DNA of 44,961 nucleotides. Origin: JANQGH01 sp039177555 (GTDB taxonomy: Bacteria; Pseudomonadota; Alphaproteobacteria; DSM-16000; Inquilinaceae). Position numbers and translations under genes: made by a program. Position 1 is the first letter of the stretch, and every line of letters begins with the position of its first letter. This document shows, one piece after another, positions 17,422-25,418 of this stretch. The notes beneath the pieces were generated by a model that was not told the DNA's origin, made no database searches, and worked only from the letters and a program-made list of their open reading frames with translations. Location: the NCBI GenBank assembly GCA_039177555.1, contig JBCDFV010000034.1, positions 1 through 44,961 on the forward strand, in the 5' to 3' direction.

Positions 17422-18059
17422 AGCGAGCGCACAAAGTCTGAAAGGCCGAGCTGACGGTCCCGGCGCAGCCGTTCGCATTCCAAAATGGCATGCACCCGGT
17501 CGGCGCTGTCCGCGACATCTCGGTTGATGATGACGTAGTCGTATTCCTGCCAATGGCTCATCTCCGCACTGGCCTTGGCCATGCGGTCGGCGATCACGGC
17601 TTCGCTGTCTTGCGCCCGGCTGCGCAGCCGCTTTTCCAACTCGGCCGCTGACGGCGGCAGGATGAACACGCTGACCAGGTCGCTGCGGGCCGCCTCGCGC
17701 AACTGCTGGGTGCCTTGCCAGTCGATGTCGAACAGAACGTCGCGACCCGCCACCAGCGCCTTTTCAACCGCTGGCCTTGGGGTGCCGTAGTAGTTGCCGA
17801 AGACGTGCGCGTGTTCCAACAGGTCGCGCTCGTCAACCATGGCGTTGTAGGTCGGCTCGTCGATGAAGTGATAGTCGCGGCCATCCTGTTCGCCGGGCCT
17901 GGGCGGCCGCGTCGTCACCGAGACGGACATGTCGATCATCGGGTCGCGCGCCAACAGCGCCTTTGAGATCGTCGTCTTGCCGGCCCCCGATGGCGACGAC
18001 AGGACCAGCATCAGTCCACGCCGCTGCAGGCCCTGGCGGCTGTCTATGGCGTCCGTCAT
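17406..18059 (-). CDS. gmk: Guanylate kinase
   Basis: 217 residues; phosphorylates GMP to GDP. Walker A is SSPSGAGKTT, followed by SVSVTTRPPRPGE and YHFIDEPTYNAMV, the GMP-binding region, then FDIDWQGTQQL. ATG at 18059 overlaps the yicC stop (ATGA), so the start is well supported and the pair probably coupled. The open frame continues upstream to 18185 but those residues are not gmk-like. Confidence 0.97.
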   Translation of the reverse strand: MTDAIDSRQGLQRRGLMLVLSSPSGAGKTTISKALLARDPMIDMSVSVTTRPPRPGEQDGRDYHFIDEPTYNAMVDERDLLEHAHVFGNYYGTPRPAVEKALVAGRDVLFDIDWQGTQQLREAARSDLVSVFILPPSAAELEKRLRSRAQDSEAVIADRMAKASAEMSHWQEYDYVIINRDVADSADRVHAILECERLRRDRQLGLSDFVRSLQSAL

Positions 18060-18958
18060 TCGACGTTTTGAACCTGTTCGCGCAACTGATCGACCGACGC
18101 CTTCAGGGCCAGGCCGATTCGCGTCAGGCCGACATCGGTGGATTTCGAACACAGCGTGTTGGCCTCGCGGTTGAACTCCTGACACAGAAAGTCCAGCCGG
18201 CGGCCGACCGGTTCGCCGGCGGCCAGCAGGTCGCGCGCCTGTTCGATATGGGCGTCCAATCGGTCGAGTTCCTCGCGCACGTCCGCCTTGACCGCCAGCA
18301 GGGCGACCTCTTGGACCAGCCGGTCCTCCGGCAAAGCGGGGCTGGCCGCCAGGACCTCGGCCACCTGCTTCTCCAGCCTTGCGCGCAGCGCCGCCGGCTG
18401 GGTTGCCGCCGATGCCCGTGCCTCGGCGACCTTTGCGGCGATGTCGGACACCTGGCCGGACAGGAGGGCCGCCACCCGCGCGCCTTCCTCCGCCCGCGCG
18501 GCCGCCAGCGCCTCCACGGCCGCATCGAATCCGGCCATCAAGGCACCCTCGATCGTATCATCGATGTCGCCCAACTGGTCGTCGACCGTCTCCACGACCC
18601 CGCGCACCGCCAGCAGGGCATCCAGCCGCGGCCGCCCGGCACCAGCCTGTTCCAGCTTGGCGGCGAGCTGAAGAACCTGGTCCAATAGCCCTTGATTGAT
18701 CTCAAGCCGCTGGTCGGACGCCGCACGGTCGACCTGCAGGTTGATCGTCGCGTTGCCCCTGGTAAAGCGCGCCTTCATGCGCGTGCGAACGGGCCCGTCC
18801 AGCCGATCGAACCCGGTCGGCAGGCGTAGCCGGACGTCCAGCCCCTTGCCGTTCACGCTGCGAATCTCCCAGACCCAGCGCAGGCCGTCGATGTCGCCCT
18901 CCGCGCGGCCGAAGCCGGTCATGCTGTTCAGGCGCGGCGAATGGTTTGGGCTGGACAC
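18056..18958 (-). CDS. yicC: YicC family endoribonuclease
   Basis: About 300 residues. The family start SMTGFGRAEGDIDGLRWVWEIRSVNGKGLD is present and the C-terminus LCSKSTDVGLTRIGLALK is typical. E. coli YicC is the founding member of an RNase family implicated in small RNA turnover. The start is uncertain: ATG at 18922 begins exactly at MTGFGR, while GTG at 18958 has AAGG eight bases upstream and adds 12 residues; I list the GTG. An ATG at 19036 would collide with the divergent SDR start. Followed by gmk with ATGA overlap. Confidence 0.9.
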   Translation of the reverse strand: MSSPNHSPRLNSMTGFGRAEGDIDGLRWVWEIRSVNGKGLDVRLRLPTGFDRLDGPVRTRMKARFTRGNATINLQVDRAASDQRLEINQGLLDQVLQLAAKLEQAGAGRPRLDALLAVRGVVETVDDQLGDIDDTIEGALMAGFDAAVEALAAARAEEGARVAALLSGQVSDIAAKVAEARASAATQPAALRARLEKQVAEVLAASPALPEDRLVQEVALLAVKADVREELDRLDAHIEQARDLLAAGEPVGRRLDFLCQEFNREANTLCSKSTDVGLTRIGLALKASVDQLREQVQNVE

Positions 18959-19034
18959 GGAAGATACCTTGGCGCTGGATGGAGGCTTCTTGTAGCCGGC
19001 CGAAGCGTCCTCAACAACCACTGTCCGATCGTCC

Positions 19035-19823
19035 ATGCGTCATCCCAAATCGATCCTGATCACCGGCGCCTCCAGCGGGATCGGTCGGGCGCTGGCGCTC
19101 AGCTACGCCGCCCACGACGTGCACCTGACGCTGATCGGTCGCGATCTCGCCCGGCTGGATGCCGTCGCCAAGGCGTGCGAGTTGAAAGGGGCGGCCGTCC
19201 GCAGCGCGACGATCGACGTCACCGATCGCGCCTTCCTGGCCGACTGGCTGGTATCCGTCGACCGCATGACGCCGATCGACCTGGTGATCGCCAATGCCGG
19301 CATATCGGGCGGAACCGCTGGCCTGGACGCGGCGGAGAGCGAGGCCCAGGTTCAGCGCATCTTTGCCGTCAATCTCGACGGTGCGATGAACACGATCGGC
19401 CCGCTGTTGCCGCGCATGACCAAACGCGGACGCGGTCAGCTGGCGCTGATGAGCTCGCTCGCCGCCTTCAAGGCCTTTCCGGGCGCACCGGCATACTGCG
19501 CGGCCAAGGCCGCCGTGCGGTTCTATGGCGAGGGGCTGCGCGGGGTCATGAAACCGTCCGGTATCGAGGTTTCGGTGATCTGCCCCGGCCATGTCCGGTC
19601 GCCGATGACCGACATCAACGAGTTCCGCATGCCGTTCCTGATGGACACCGACAAGGCCGCACGACTGATCAAGCGGCGCCTGGCCAAGGGCCATGGGCGC
19701 ATCGCCTTCCCGCTGCCGACCTACCTCGCGGCGCGCTTGCTGGGCTGTTTGCCCAACTGGCTCACCGATCCGCTGCTTGCGCGGGCGCCGCGCAAGGCGC
19801 CGCTTGGCCGTCGCGGCGGCTGA
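19035..19823 (+). CDS. Short-chain dehydrogenase/reductase
   Basis: 262 residues with intact classical SDR motifs: TGASSGIGRALAL, IANAGIS, catalytic Ser in LMSSLAAF, and YCAAK. The C-terminal part (LPTYLAARLLGCLPNWL) could form a membrane-associated helix, as in DltE-like or YqjQ-like SDRs. Substrate unknown. It lies on the opposite strand between mltG and yicC, genes that are usually adjacent in this class, so it looks inserted into a conserved cluster. Confidence 0.88.
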   Translation: MRHPKSILITGASSGIGRALALSYAAHDVHLTLIGRDLARLDAVAKACELKGAAVRSATIDVTDRAFLADWLVSVDRMTPIDLVIANAGISGGTAGLDAAESEAQVQRIFAVNLDGAMNTIGPLLPRMTKRGRGQLALMSSLAAFKAFPGAPAYCAAKAAVRFYGEGLRGVMKPSGIEVSVICPGHVRSPMTDINEFRMPFLMDTDKAARLIKRRLAKGHGRIAFPLPTYLAARLLGCLPNWLTDPLLARAPRKAPLGRRGG

Positions 19824-19839
19824 TCGGATCAAGTTCGGA

Positions 19840-20835
19840 TCAGTTGTCGTCCTGGGCTTCCTGGGATCGCTGAATACGCCGCCATTCGGCGACATTGGCA
19901 TTGTGCTCGTCCAGGGTGCGGGCGAAGGCGTGGCCGCCAGTGCCGTCGGCGACGAAATAGAGATACTCGGTTTCCGTCGGGTTCAGGGCAGCCTCGATCG
20001 ATGCGCGCCCCGGATTGGCGATCGGCCCCGGCGGCAGGCCGGTCACCTGATAGGTGTTGTAGGGCGAATCGACCTCGAGATCAGCGCGGGTCAGTGCGCG
20101 GCCCAAGGGCACGCGGCCCAACGTGATCGCATAGATCACCGTCGGGTCGGTCTGCAGCCTCATGCCGCGCTCCAGCCGATTGACGAAGACGCCGGCAACC
20201 TCGCCCCGCTCTTCCGCCACCCCGGTTTCCTTCTCGATGATCGAGGCCAGAACGATGGCCTCCTCCGGTGTGTCAAACGGCAGATCCTCGGCCCGTGCCG
20301 GCCACAGCTCCTCGATCGTGGCGTCCATCGCCGCGGTCATCTGGTCGACCAGCGACTGGCGCGTCGCATTGCGCACGAAGCTGTAGGTCTCCGGCAAGAG
20401 CGTACCTTCGGGGGGCACCGCGTCCAATTCACCCGTCAGCCGCTCGTCCGCGACCAGCAGGGCGAAGACCTGCTGGCTGGTCAGCCCCTCCGCCACCGTG
20501 AACGGGTAGGTGACCGAGCGGCCAGACTGCACGATCTCCATGGCCTCGAAGCCGGTGACGGAGGCGGGAAACGCATACTCGCCGAACCGCAGGCCGCCTT
20601 GCGCGCCATTCAGCATGACACCGGCCATGAACAGGTAGGGCTGATCGATAACGCCGGCCTCCGCCAGCCGATCGGCCACGGCGGACAGACCCGCGCCGCG
20701 TGGGATCTCAACGATCGTTTCGGACTGCAAGGGGCCAGGCCGATCAAAGTGCCAAAAGACAAAGGCGACGGCGGCGCCGACCAGCAAGATCAACGCGAAC
20801 AGGACCCCAAAGAGCCGTCCCAGCCAGCGCAACAT
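19840..20835 (-). CDS. mltG: Endolytic murein transglycosylase MltG
   Basis: 331 residues with one N-terminal membrane anchor (FGVLFALILLVGAAVAFVF), a LysM-like segment starting VEIPRGAGLSAVADRLAEAG, and the YceG domain with the catalytic Glu in LASIIEKETGVAEERG, then VFVNRLERGMRLQTDPTVIY. MltG cleaves nascent glycan strands and sets their length. It begins 11 bases after fabF and is probably in the same transcript. Confidence 0.95.
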   Translation of the reverse strand: MLRWLGRLFGVLFALILLVGAAVAFVFWHFDRPGPLQSETIVEIPRGAGLSAVADRLAEAGVIDQPYLFMAGVMLNGAQGGLRFGEYAFPASVTGFEAMEIVQSGRSVTYPFTVAEGLTSQQVFALLVADERLTGELDAVPPEGTLLPETYSFVRNATRQSLVDQMTAAMDATIEELWPARAEDLPFDTPEEAIVLASIIEKETGVAEERGEVAGVFVNRLERGMRLQTDPTVIYAITLGRVPLGRALTRADLEVDSPYNTYQVTGLPPGPIANPGRASIEAALNPTETEYLYFVADGTGGHAFARTLDEHNANVAEWRRIQRSQEAQDDN

Positions 20836-20846
20836 CTTCGGGGCGT

Positions 20847-22112
20847 CTAGTCCGGTTCCTTGAAGATCAGGCTGGCATTGGTGCCGCCGAAACCGAAGCT
20901 GTTCGACAAAGCGGCGCGCACGGGCCGCTCCTTGGCCGTCAGGGGCACCAGATCAACGCCGGAACAGCCCTCCGACGGATCATTCAGGTTCAAGGTCGGC
21001 GGCACGATGTTGTTGCGCACCGACAGGATCGAATAGATCGATTCGACGGCCCCCGCTGCGCCGAGAAGGTGTCCGATCGCCGATTTGGTCGACGACATCG
21101 ACACGTCGTCTATCGCATCGCCGAACAGCCGCTTCACCGCGCCCAGCTCAATCTCGTCACCCAGCGGCGTCGAGGTACCATGGGCGTTGATATAGTCGAT
21201 ATCGGCCGGCGTCATGCCCGCGCGGCGGATCGCCGCCTCCATGGCCCGGTAGGCGCCATTGCCGTCCGCCGCCGGAGCCGTGATGTGATAGGCATCGCCC
21301 GACATCCCGTAACCGACGATCTCGGCATAAATCGTGGCGCCGCGACGCTTGGCGTGCTCGTACTCTTCCAACACGACCATGCCGGCGCCCTCGCCCATGA
21401 CAAAGCCGTCCCTGCCCTTGTCGTAGGGCCGTGAGGCTTCGGTCGGGCGATCGTTGTAACCGGTCGACAAGGCGCGCGAGGCGGCGAAGCCGGCCAGCCC
21501 CAGCCGGCAGACGGGCGCCTCGGCACCGCCGGCGATCATCACGTCCGCGTCGTCCAGCATGATCAGCCGTGCCGCGTCGCCGATGGCGTGGGCACCGGTC
21601 GAACACGCGGTGACGACCGCATGGTTGGGGCCCTTGAAGCCATAGCGGATTGAGACCTGGCCCGAGGCCAGATTGATCAGTGCGGCCGGGATAAAGAACG
21701 GCGAGATGCGTCTCGGCCCGCGGTCCGTCAGGGTAATCGAGCCGTCGGCGATCCACTGCAGGCCGCCGATGCCCGATCCGATCAGGACGCCGGTTCGATA
21801 CTGGTCTTCATCCGTTTCGGGCTTCCAGCGGCTATGCTCAACGGCCTCATCGGCGGCCGCGACCGCGAAGATGATGAACTCGTCGTTCTTGCGCTGGTCC
21901 TTAGGCGGCATCACGGCATCGATGTCGAAGGTGCCGTTGCTGCCGTCGCCGCGCGGCATCTGGCCGGCGATGCGCGCCGGCAGATCGTCGACCTTCACAT
22001 TTTCGATGGCCCGGATGCCGGACTCCGCGGCGATCAACCGCTGCCAATTCAGGTCCACGCCGCAGCCAAGCGGCGTGACCATGCCCATTCCGGTAACGAC
22101 GACGCGTCTCAT
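20847..22112 (-). CDS. fabF: 3-oxoacyl-ACP synthase II
   Basis: 421 residues of the condensing enzyme family. The active-site Cys is C170 in VVTACSTGAHAIG, and the two His are in INAHGTSTPLGD and SAIGHLLGAAGAVE. FabF elongates acyl-ACP with malonyl-ACP and adjusts unsaturated chain composition. It follows acpP at a distance of 103 bases. Confidence 0.97.
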   Translation of the reverse strand: MRRVVVTGMGMVTPLGCGVDLNWQRLIAAESGIRAIENVKVDDLPARIAGQMPRGDGSNGTFDIDAVMPPKDQRKNDEFIIFAVAAADEAVEHSRWKPETDEDQYRTGVLIGSGIGGLQWIADGSITLTDRGPRRISPFFIPAALINLASGQVSIRYGFKGPNHAVVTACSTGAHAIGDAARLIMLDDADVMIAGGAEAPVCRLGLAGFAASRALSTGYNDRPTEASRPYDKGRDGFVMGEGAGMVVLEEYEHAKRRGATIYAEIVGYGMSGDAYHITAPAADGNGAYRAMEAAIRRAGMTPADIDYINAHGTSTPLGDEIELGAVKRLFGDAIDDVSMSSTKSAIGHLLGAAGAVESIYSILSVRNNIVPPTLNLNDPSEGCSGVDLVPLTAKERPVRAALSNSFGFGGTNASLIFKEPD

Positions 22113-22215
22113 TGCCCTATTCGCACATCATAGTCGATTGCGAGGGCCGATTGCGGGCGGGTCCATCGATCACGGAGCCGCCCCACGGCCGGTCGCTTGC
22201 GCGCCGCTGGGCGGG

Positions 22216-22455
22216 TCAGCCCGCGTTGTTCTGATCGATAAAGGTCACGGCATCGCCGACCGTGACGATCTTTTCCGCCGCGTCATCGGGGATCTCAATG
22301 CCGAATTCTTCTTCAAACGCCATCACCAGTTCAACGGTATCCAGGCTGTCGGCGCCCAGATCGTCGATAAAGCTGGCCTTTTCACTCACCTTGTCTTCTT
22401 CGACACCAAGATGCTCAACCACGATTTTCTTCACGCGCTCGGCGACATCACTCAT
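22216..22455 (-). CDS. acpP: Acyl carrier protein
   Basis: 79 residues, acidic, with the phosphopantetheine attachment Ser37 in DDLGADSLDTVELVMAFEEE. Carries growing acyl chains in fatty acid synthesis. AAAGG lies eight bases before the ATG. A separate promoter and a structured leader upstream suggest it is transcribed more strongly than its neighbours. Confidence 0.98.
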   Translation of the reverse strand: MSDVAERVKKIVVEHLGVEEDKVSEKASFIDDLGADSLDTVELVMAFEEEFGIEIPDDAAEKIVTVGDAVTFIDQNNAG

Positions 22456-22488
22456 TTCTCAGGCCTTTCCGCAAGCTCATCCTTTTGT

Positions 22489-22550
22489 GGGGCGAACCCC
22501 TTACGACTGACGGCTCAGTCACAGATACCCCGCAGGGTTTCACCCGCCAA
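22489..22550 (-). promoter_or_regulatory. Putative acpP promoter and structured leader
   Basis: On the minus strand TTGGCG (22545-22550) and TATCTG (22522-22527) are 17 bases apart, placing transcription start near 22515. A perfect six-base inverted repeat, GACTGA and TCAGTC with four bases between (22505-22520), spans that start. A second hairpin, GGGG-TTCG-CCCC (22489-22500), lies in the leader. The 238-base gap between fabG and acpP is otherwise featureless except for a stem at 22676-22695 beside the fabG stop that has no T tract. Confidence 0.4.
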
Positions 22551-22693
22551 AGGGTGCGACGGAGCCGTCACATAACACACCAACCCACCACTGACCAGCG
22601 CCCAACGGCAGGAAGTGCGGGCGTTTAGCACGGCTGTTTCCCGCCTACAACTGCCATGGTTACGGCGTCGTCCCCGACCGGCACCAGAGCCGG

Positions 22694-23431
22694 TCACAGC
22701 ATCGCCATGCCACCGTTTACGTGCAGGGTCTGGCCGGTGACGTAGCCGGCCTCTTCGCTGGCCAGATAGGCAACCCCGTTGGCAATGTCGATAGGCAGGC
22801 CCATGCGCGCCATCGGAATGACATCGGTAATGCGGGATTTCTGGTCGTCCGTCAGGGCGTCCGTCATGGCGCTGGCGACGAAGCCGGGGGCGATGCAATT
22901 CACCGTCACGCCCCGGTTTGCCACCTCATTGGCGATCGATTTGGTCATGCCCACCATGCCGGCCTTGCTGGCGGCGTAGTTGGCCTGGCCGGGATTGCCG
23001 GTGAAGCCGACCACCGAGGTGACGCCGACCACGCGGCCCCAGCGCCGGCGCATCATGCCCTTCATGGCGGCGCGGGTCAGGCGAAAGGCGCTGACCAGGT
23101 TCACCTCCAGCACGTCCAGGAAGTCTTCGTCCTTCATCCGCATAGACAGATTGTCGCGGGTCATGCCGGCATTGTTGACCAGGATGTCGACCTGCCCCAA
23201 CGCCGACTCGGCCGCCTTGAACAAGGCCTCGGTCGCCTCGGCGTCGGCCAGGTTGCCCGGGCAGACATGGGCCCGTTCGCCCAAGGAATGGGCGACCTCT
23301 TCAAGCTTCGCCGCTCGGGTTCCCGACAGGGCCACCGCGGCCCCCTGGCCGTGCAAGACTTCCGCGATCGCCCGGCCGATATCGCCCGAGGCGCCGGTGA
23401 CCAAGGCGCATTTTCCAGTGAGATCCAGCAT
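22694..23431 (-). CDS. fabG: 3-oxoacyl-ACP reductase
   Basis: 245 residues, the usual FabG length, with TGASGDIGRA, NNAGMTRDNLSMRM, catalytic Ser in VTSVVGFTGNPGQ, YAASK, and the C-terminal TGQTLHVNGGMAM. Reduces 3-oxoacyl-ACP with NADPH. ATG at 23431 has AAAGG about nine bases upstream; six further codons to 23449 are open but unlikely. Lies between fabD and acpP in the conserved fab order. Confidence 0.97.
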   Translation of the reverse strand: MLDLTGKCALVTGASGDIGRAIAEVLHGQGAAVALSGTRAAKLEEVAHSLGERAHVCPGNLADAEATEALFKAAESALGQVDILVNNAGMTRDNLSMRMKDEDFLDVLEVNLVSAFRLTRAAMKGMMRRRWGRVVGVTSVVGFTGNPGQANYAASKAGMVGMTKSIANEVANRGVTVNCIAPGFVASAMTDALTDDQKSRITDVIPMARMGLPIDIANGVAYLASEEAGYVTGQTLHVNGGMAML

Positions 23432-23481
23432 GACGAGTGACCTTTCCAACCGTGGTCCGATGTCGATATCTTGCGAACGGC

Positions 23482-24426
23482 CTAGCGCTGTTCGTCAACG
23501 AAGGCGTCGACATCCGCCGGCCCGTTGATCGCCGATGCCTTAAGCTCGCGATCGATCCGGCGGACCAGCCCGGCGAGAACCTTGCCGGCGCCGACCTCGA
23601 CGAAACTGTCGACGCCATGGTCCTTCATGAACAAGACGCTTTCGCGCCAGCGCACGGCGCCGGTGATTTGCTCCACCAGCAGCCGGCGAATGTCCTCCGG
23701 CTCGTCGACGGCGGTTGCCGTGACGTTGCTGATCACCGGGACGGCGGGCCGGCTGATGCTGACCGCACCCAGCGCTTCGGCCATCTCGATAGCGGCCGGC
23801 TGCATCAGGGCGCAATGGAACGGGGCGCTGACGGGCAGGAGCACGCTACGCCGGCCACCGCGTTCCGCCGCCAAGGCAACGGCGCGTTCGACCGCGGCGC
23901 GATTGCCGCTGATCACGACCTGGCCCGGCGCGTTGTCGTTGGCGGCGGCACAAACCTCGGCCTCGGCAGCCTCGGCCGCGACCGTCTGCACGGCCTCCAG
24001 ATCCAGGCCCAGAATGGCAGCCATCGCGCCCTCTCCCACGGGCACCGCCCGCTGCATGGACTGGCCGCGCAGTTTCAGCAGTCGCGCCGTGTCAGAAAGC
24101 TCCAGCGCGCCAGCAGCCGCCAGCGCGGAGTACTCGCCCAGGCTATGGCCCGCGACGAAGGCGGCCATGTTGCCAAGCGGCATGCCGATCTTGTCCTCCA
24201 AGACCTTGATCGCGGCGAGCGAGACGGCCATCAGCGCCGGCTGGGCGTTCTCCGTCAAGGTCAGTTCCGCCATGTCGCCCTCGAACATCAAGGCGGACAA
24301 GGGCTGGCCCAGCGCCTCGTCGACCGTATCGAAGACTTGGCGGGCGGCGGGCTCGGTCTCGGCCAGTTCCTTGCCCATGCCGATGGCCTGGCTGCCCTGA
24401 CCTGGAAAAATGAACGCGCGTGACAT
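23482..24426 (-). CDS. fabD: Malonyl-CoA:ACP transacylase
   Basis: 314 residues. FPGQGSQAIGMG at the N-terminus and the nucleophile Ser95 in GHSLGEYSAL are diagnostic; the partner His is in VSAPFHCALM. Loads malonyl groups on ACP. First gene of the fabD-fabG-acpP-fabF-mltG series and divergent from rpsF. Confidence 0.97.
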   Translation of the reverse strand: MSRAFIFPGQGSQAIGMGKELAETEPAARQVFDTVDEALGQPLSALMFEGDMAELTLTENAQPALMAVSLAAIKVLEDKIGMPLGNMAAFVAGHSLGEYSALAAAGALELSDTARLLKLRGQSMQRAVPVGEGAMAAILGLDLEAVQTVAAEAAEAEVCAAANDNAPGQVVISGNRAAVERAVALAAERGGRRSVLLPVSAPFHCALMQPAAIEMAEALGAVSISRPAVPVISNVTATAVDEPEDIRRLLVEQITGAVRWRESVLFMKDHGVDSFVEVGAGKVLAGLVRRIDRELKASAINGPADVDAFVDEQR

Positions 24427-24480
24427 GCGTGCCGATACCCTATTGTGAGGCTGAAATCGCGACGAAAACAGCGGGCCACA

Positions 24481-24508
24481 GTGATAATCGCTGGCGGGGC
24501 CAAGTCAA
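24481..24508 (-). promoter_or_regulatory. Putative fabD promoter
   Basis: Minus strand TTGACT (24503-24508, five of six consensus bases) and TATCAC (24481-24486, four of six) with a 16-base spacer. Transcription would start near 24474, giving a leader of about 48 bases. It lies back to back with the rpsF promoter, 25 bases away. Confidence 0.5.
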
Positions 24509-24532
24509 GAAAACCGGCGCGTCGCAGGCGGC

Positions 24533-24560
24533 TTGCGCTGCGCTGCAAAGTCTGTATAGT
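24533..24560 (+). promoter_or_regulatory. Putative rpsF-rpsR-rplI promoter
   Basis: TTGCGC (24533-24538) and TATAGT (24555-24560, five of six) with a 16-base spacer. Start near 24567, giving a leader of about 120 bases before rpsF. Confidence 0.5.
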
Positions 24561-24587
24561 CCCGCGCCTTCAAAACAGTACCTCCTT

Positions 24588-24621
24588 GCCGATCGCCTAT
24601 GGGAATGCCCCCACGGTCGGC
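24588..24621 (+). promoter_or_regulatory. Stem-loop in the rpsF leader, candidate autoregulatory element
   Basis: GCCGATCG (24588-24595) pairs with CGGTCGGC (24614-24621) over eight bases with one G-U; inside, TGGG (24600-24603) pairs with CCCA (24610-24613), leaving CCTA bulged on the 5' side. In many bacteria the S6-S18 complex binds a bulged hairpin in this leader and represses its own operon. This hairpin has the right place and general shape, but I could not align it to the known motif, whose bulge carries CCG. Confidence 0.4.
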
Positions 24622-24687
24622 TAGGCGCGGGCGGCTGGTCCCTTCAGGACACAGCGCCGTGCCGTGAACAGCCATAGGGAGCAAGAC

Positions 24688-25164
24688 ATGGCATTGTATG
24701 AGTGCGTGTTTATCGCACGCCAGGATGTCGCGTCCGCGCAGGTCGAAGCGCTGACCGCGGCCTTTACCGAGATCATTACCGAAGCCGGTGGCACGGTCGC
24801 CAAGACCGAGTATTGGGGTCTGAAGACCCTGTCCTACCGGATCAAAAAGAACCGCAAGGGCCACTATACCCTCATGAACATCGACGCGCCGTTCGAAGCG
24901 GTGTCGGAGATGGAGCGTCAGATGCGCCTGCATGACGACGTTCTGCGCCAGCTGATCCTGCGGGTCGAGGCGCATGAGGAAGGGCCGTCGGCCATGATGC
25001 AAAGCCGCTCGACCGGCCGTGACGGCAGGCGGGGTGATCGGGATGGTGGCCGGGATCGGGATGGCGGCCGCGATCGGCCGCCGCGCGAAAACCGGTCGAC
25101 GGAGAGCCGCCCGGCCAGCGATGCGCCCGCGCCCACCACCGCAACCGAAGGAGCCTCGGCATGA
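24688..25164 (+). CDS. rpsF: 30S ribosomal protein S6
   Basis: 158 residues. The S6 core MALYECVFIARQDVASAQVE to RVEAHEEGPS is followed by a tail of about 45 residues with repeated DGGRDR units and an Ala/Thr/Pro end. Such charged tails are common in alphaproteobacterial S6. ATG at 24688 has GGGAG eight bases upstream; an in-frame ATG at 24664 is unlikely. The stop overlaps the rpsR start (ATGA). Confidence 0.96.
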   Translation: MALYECVFIARQDVASAQVEALTAAFTEIITEAGGTVAKTEYWGLKTLSYRIKKNRKGHYTLMNIDAPFEAVSEMERQMRLHDDVLRQLILRVEAHEEGPSAMMQSRSTGRDGRRGDRDGGRDRDGGRDRPPRENRSTESRPASDAPAPTTATEGASA

Positions 25165-25400
25165 GCGCCGCCGCAACCCGCCGGCCGTTTTTCCGCCGGC
25201 GCAAGACCTGCCCGTTTTCCGGCGCCAACGCACCGGCGATCGACTATAAGGACGTGAAGCTGCTCGGCCGCTTCGTTTCCGAACGCGGCAAGATCGTGCC
25301 CAGCCGGATCACCGCCGTGTCGATCAAGAAGCAGCGCGAACTGGCCCGTGCGATCAAGCGCGCGCGGTTCTTGGCGCTCTTGCCCTATTCACAAAGCTGA
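25161..25400 (+). CDS. rpsR: 30S ribosomal protein S18
   Basis: 79 residues, basic. RRPFFRRRKTCPFSG, IDYKDVKLLGRFVSERGKI and RARFLALLPYS are diagnostic. S18 pairs with S6 on the small subunit platform. Starts inside the rpsF stop (ATGA), so the pair is coupled. Confidence 0.98.
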   Translation: MSAAATRRPFFRRRKTCPFSGANAPAIDYKDVKLLGRFVSERGKIVPSRITAVSIKKQRELARAIKRARFLALLPYSQS

Positions 25401-25418
25401 CCGAGGCGGGACCCAACC

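Noticed and set aside
22676..22695. Stem GACCGGC/GCCGGTC as a fabG terminator
   Set aside because: Perfect seven-base stem but no T tract on either strand, so a standard terminator is not supported.
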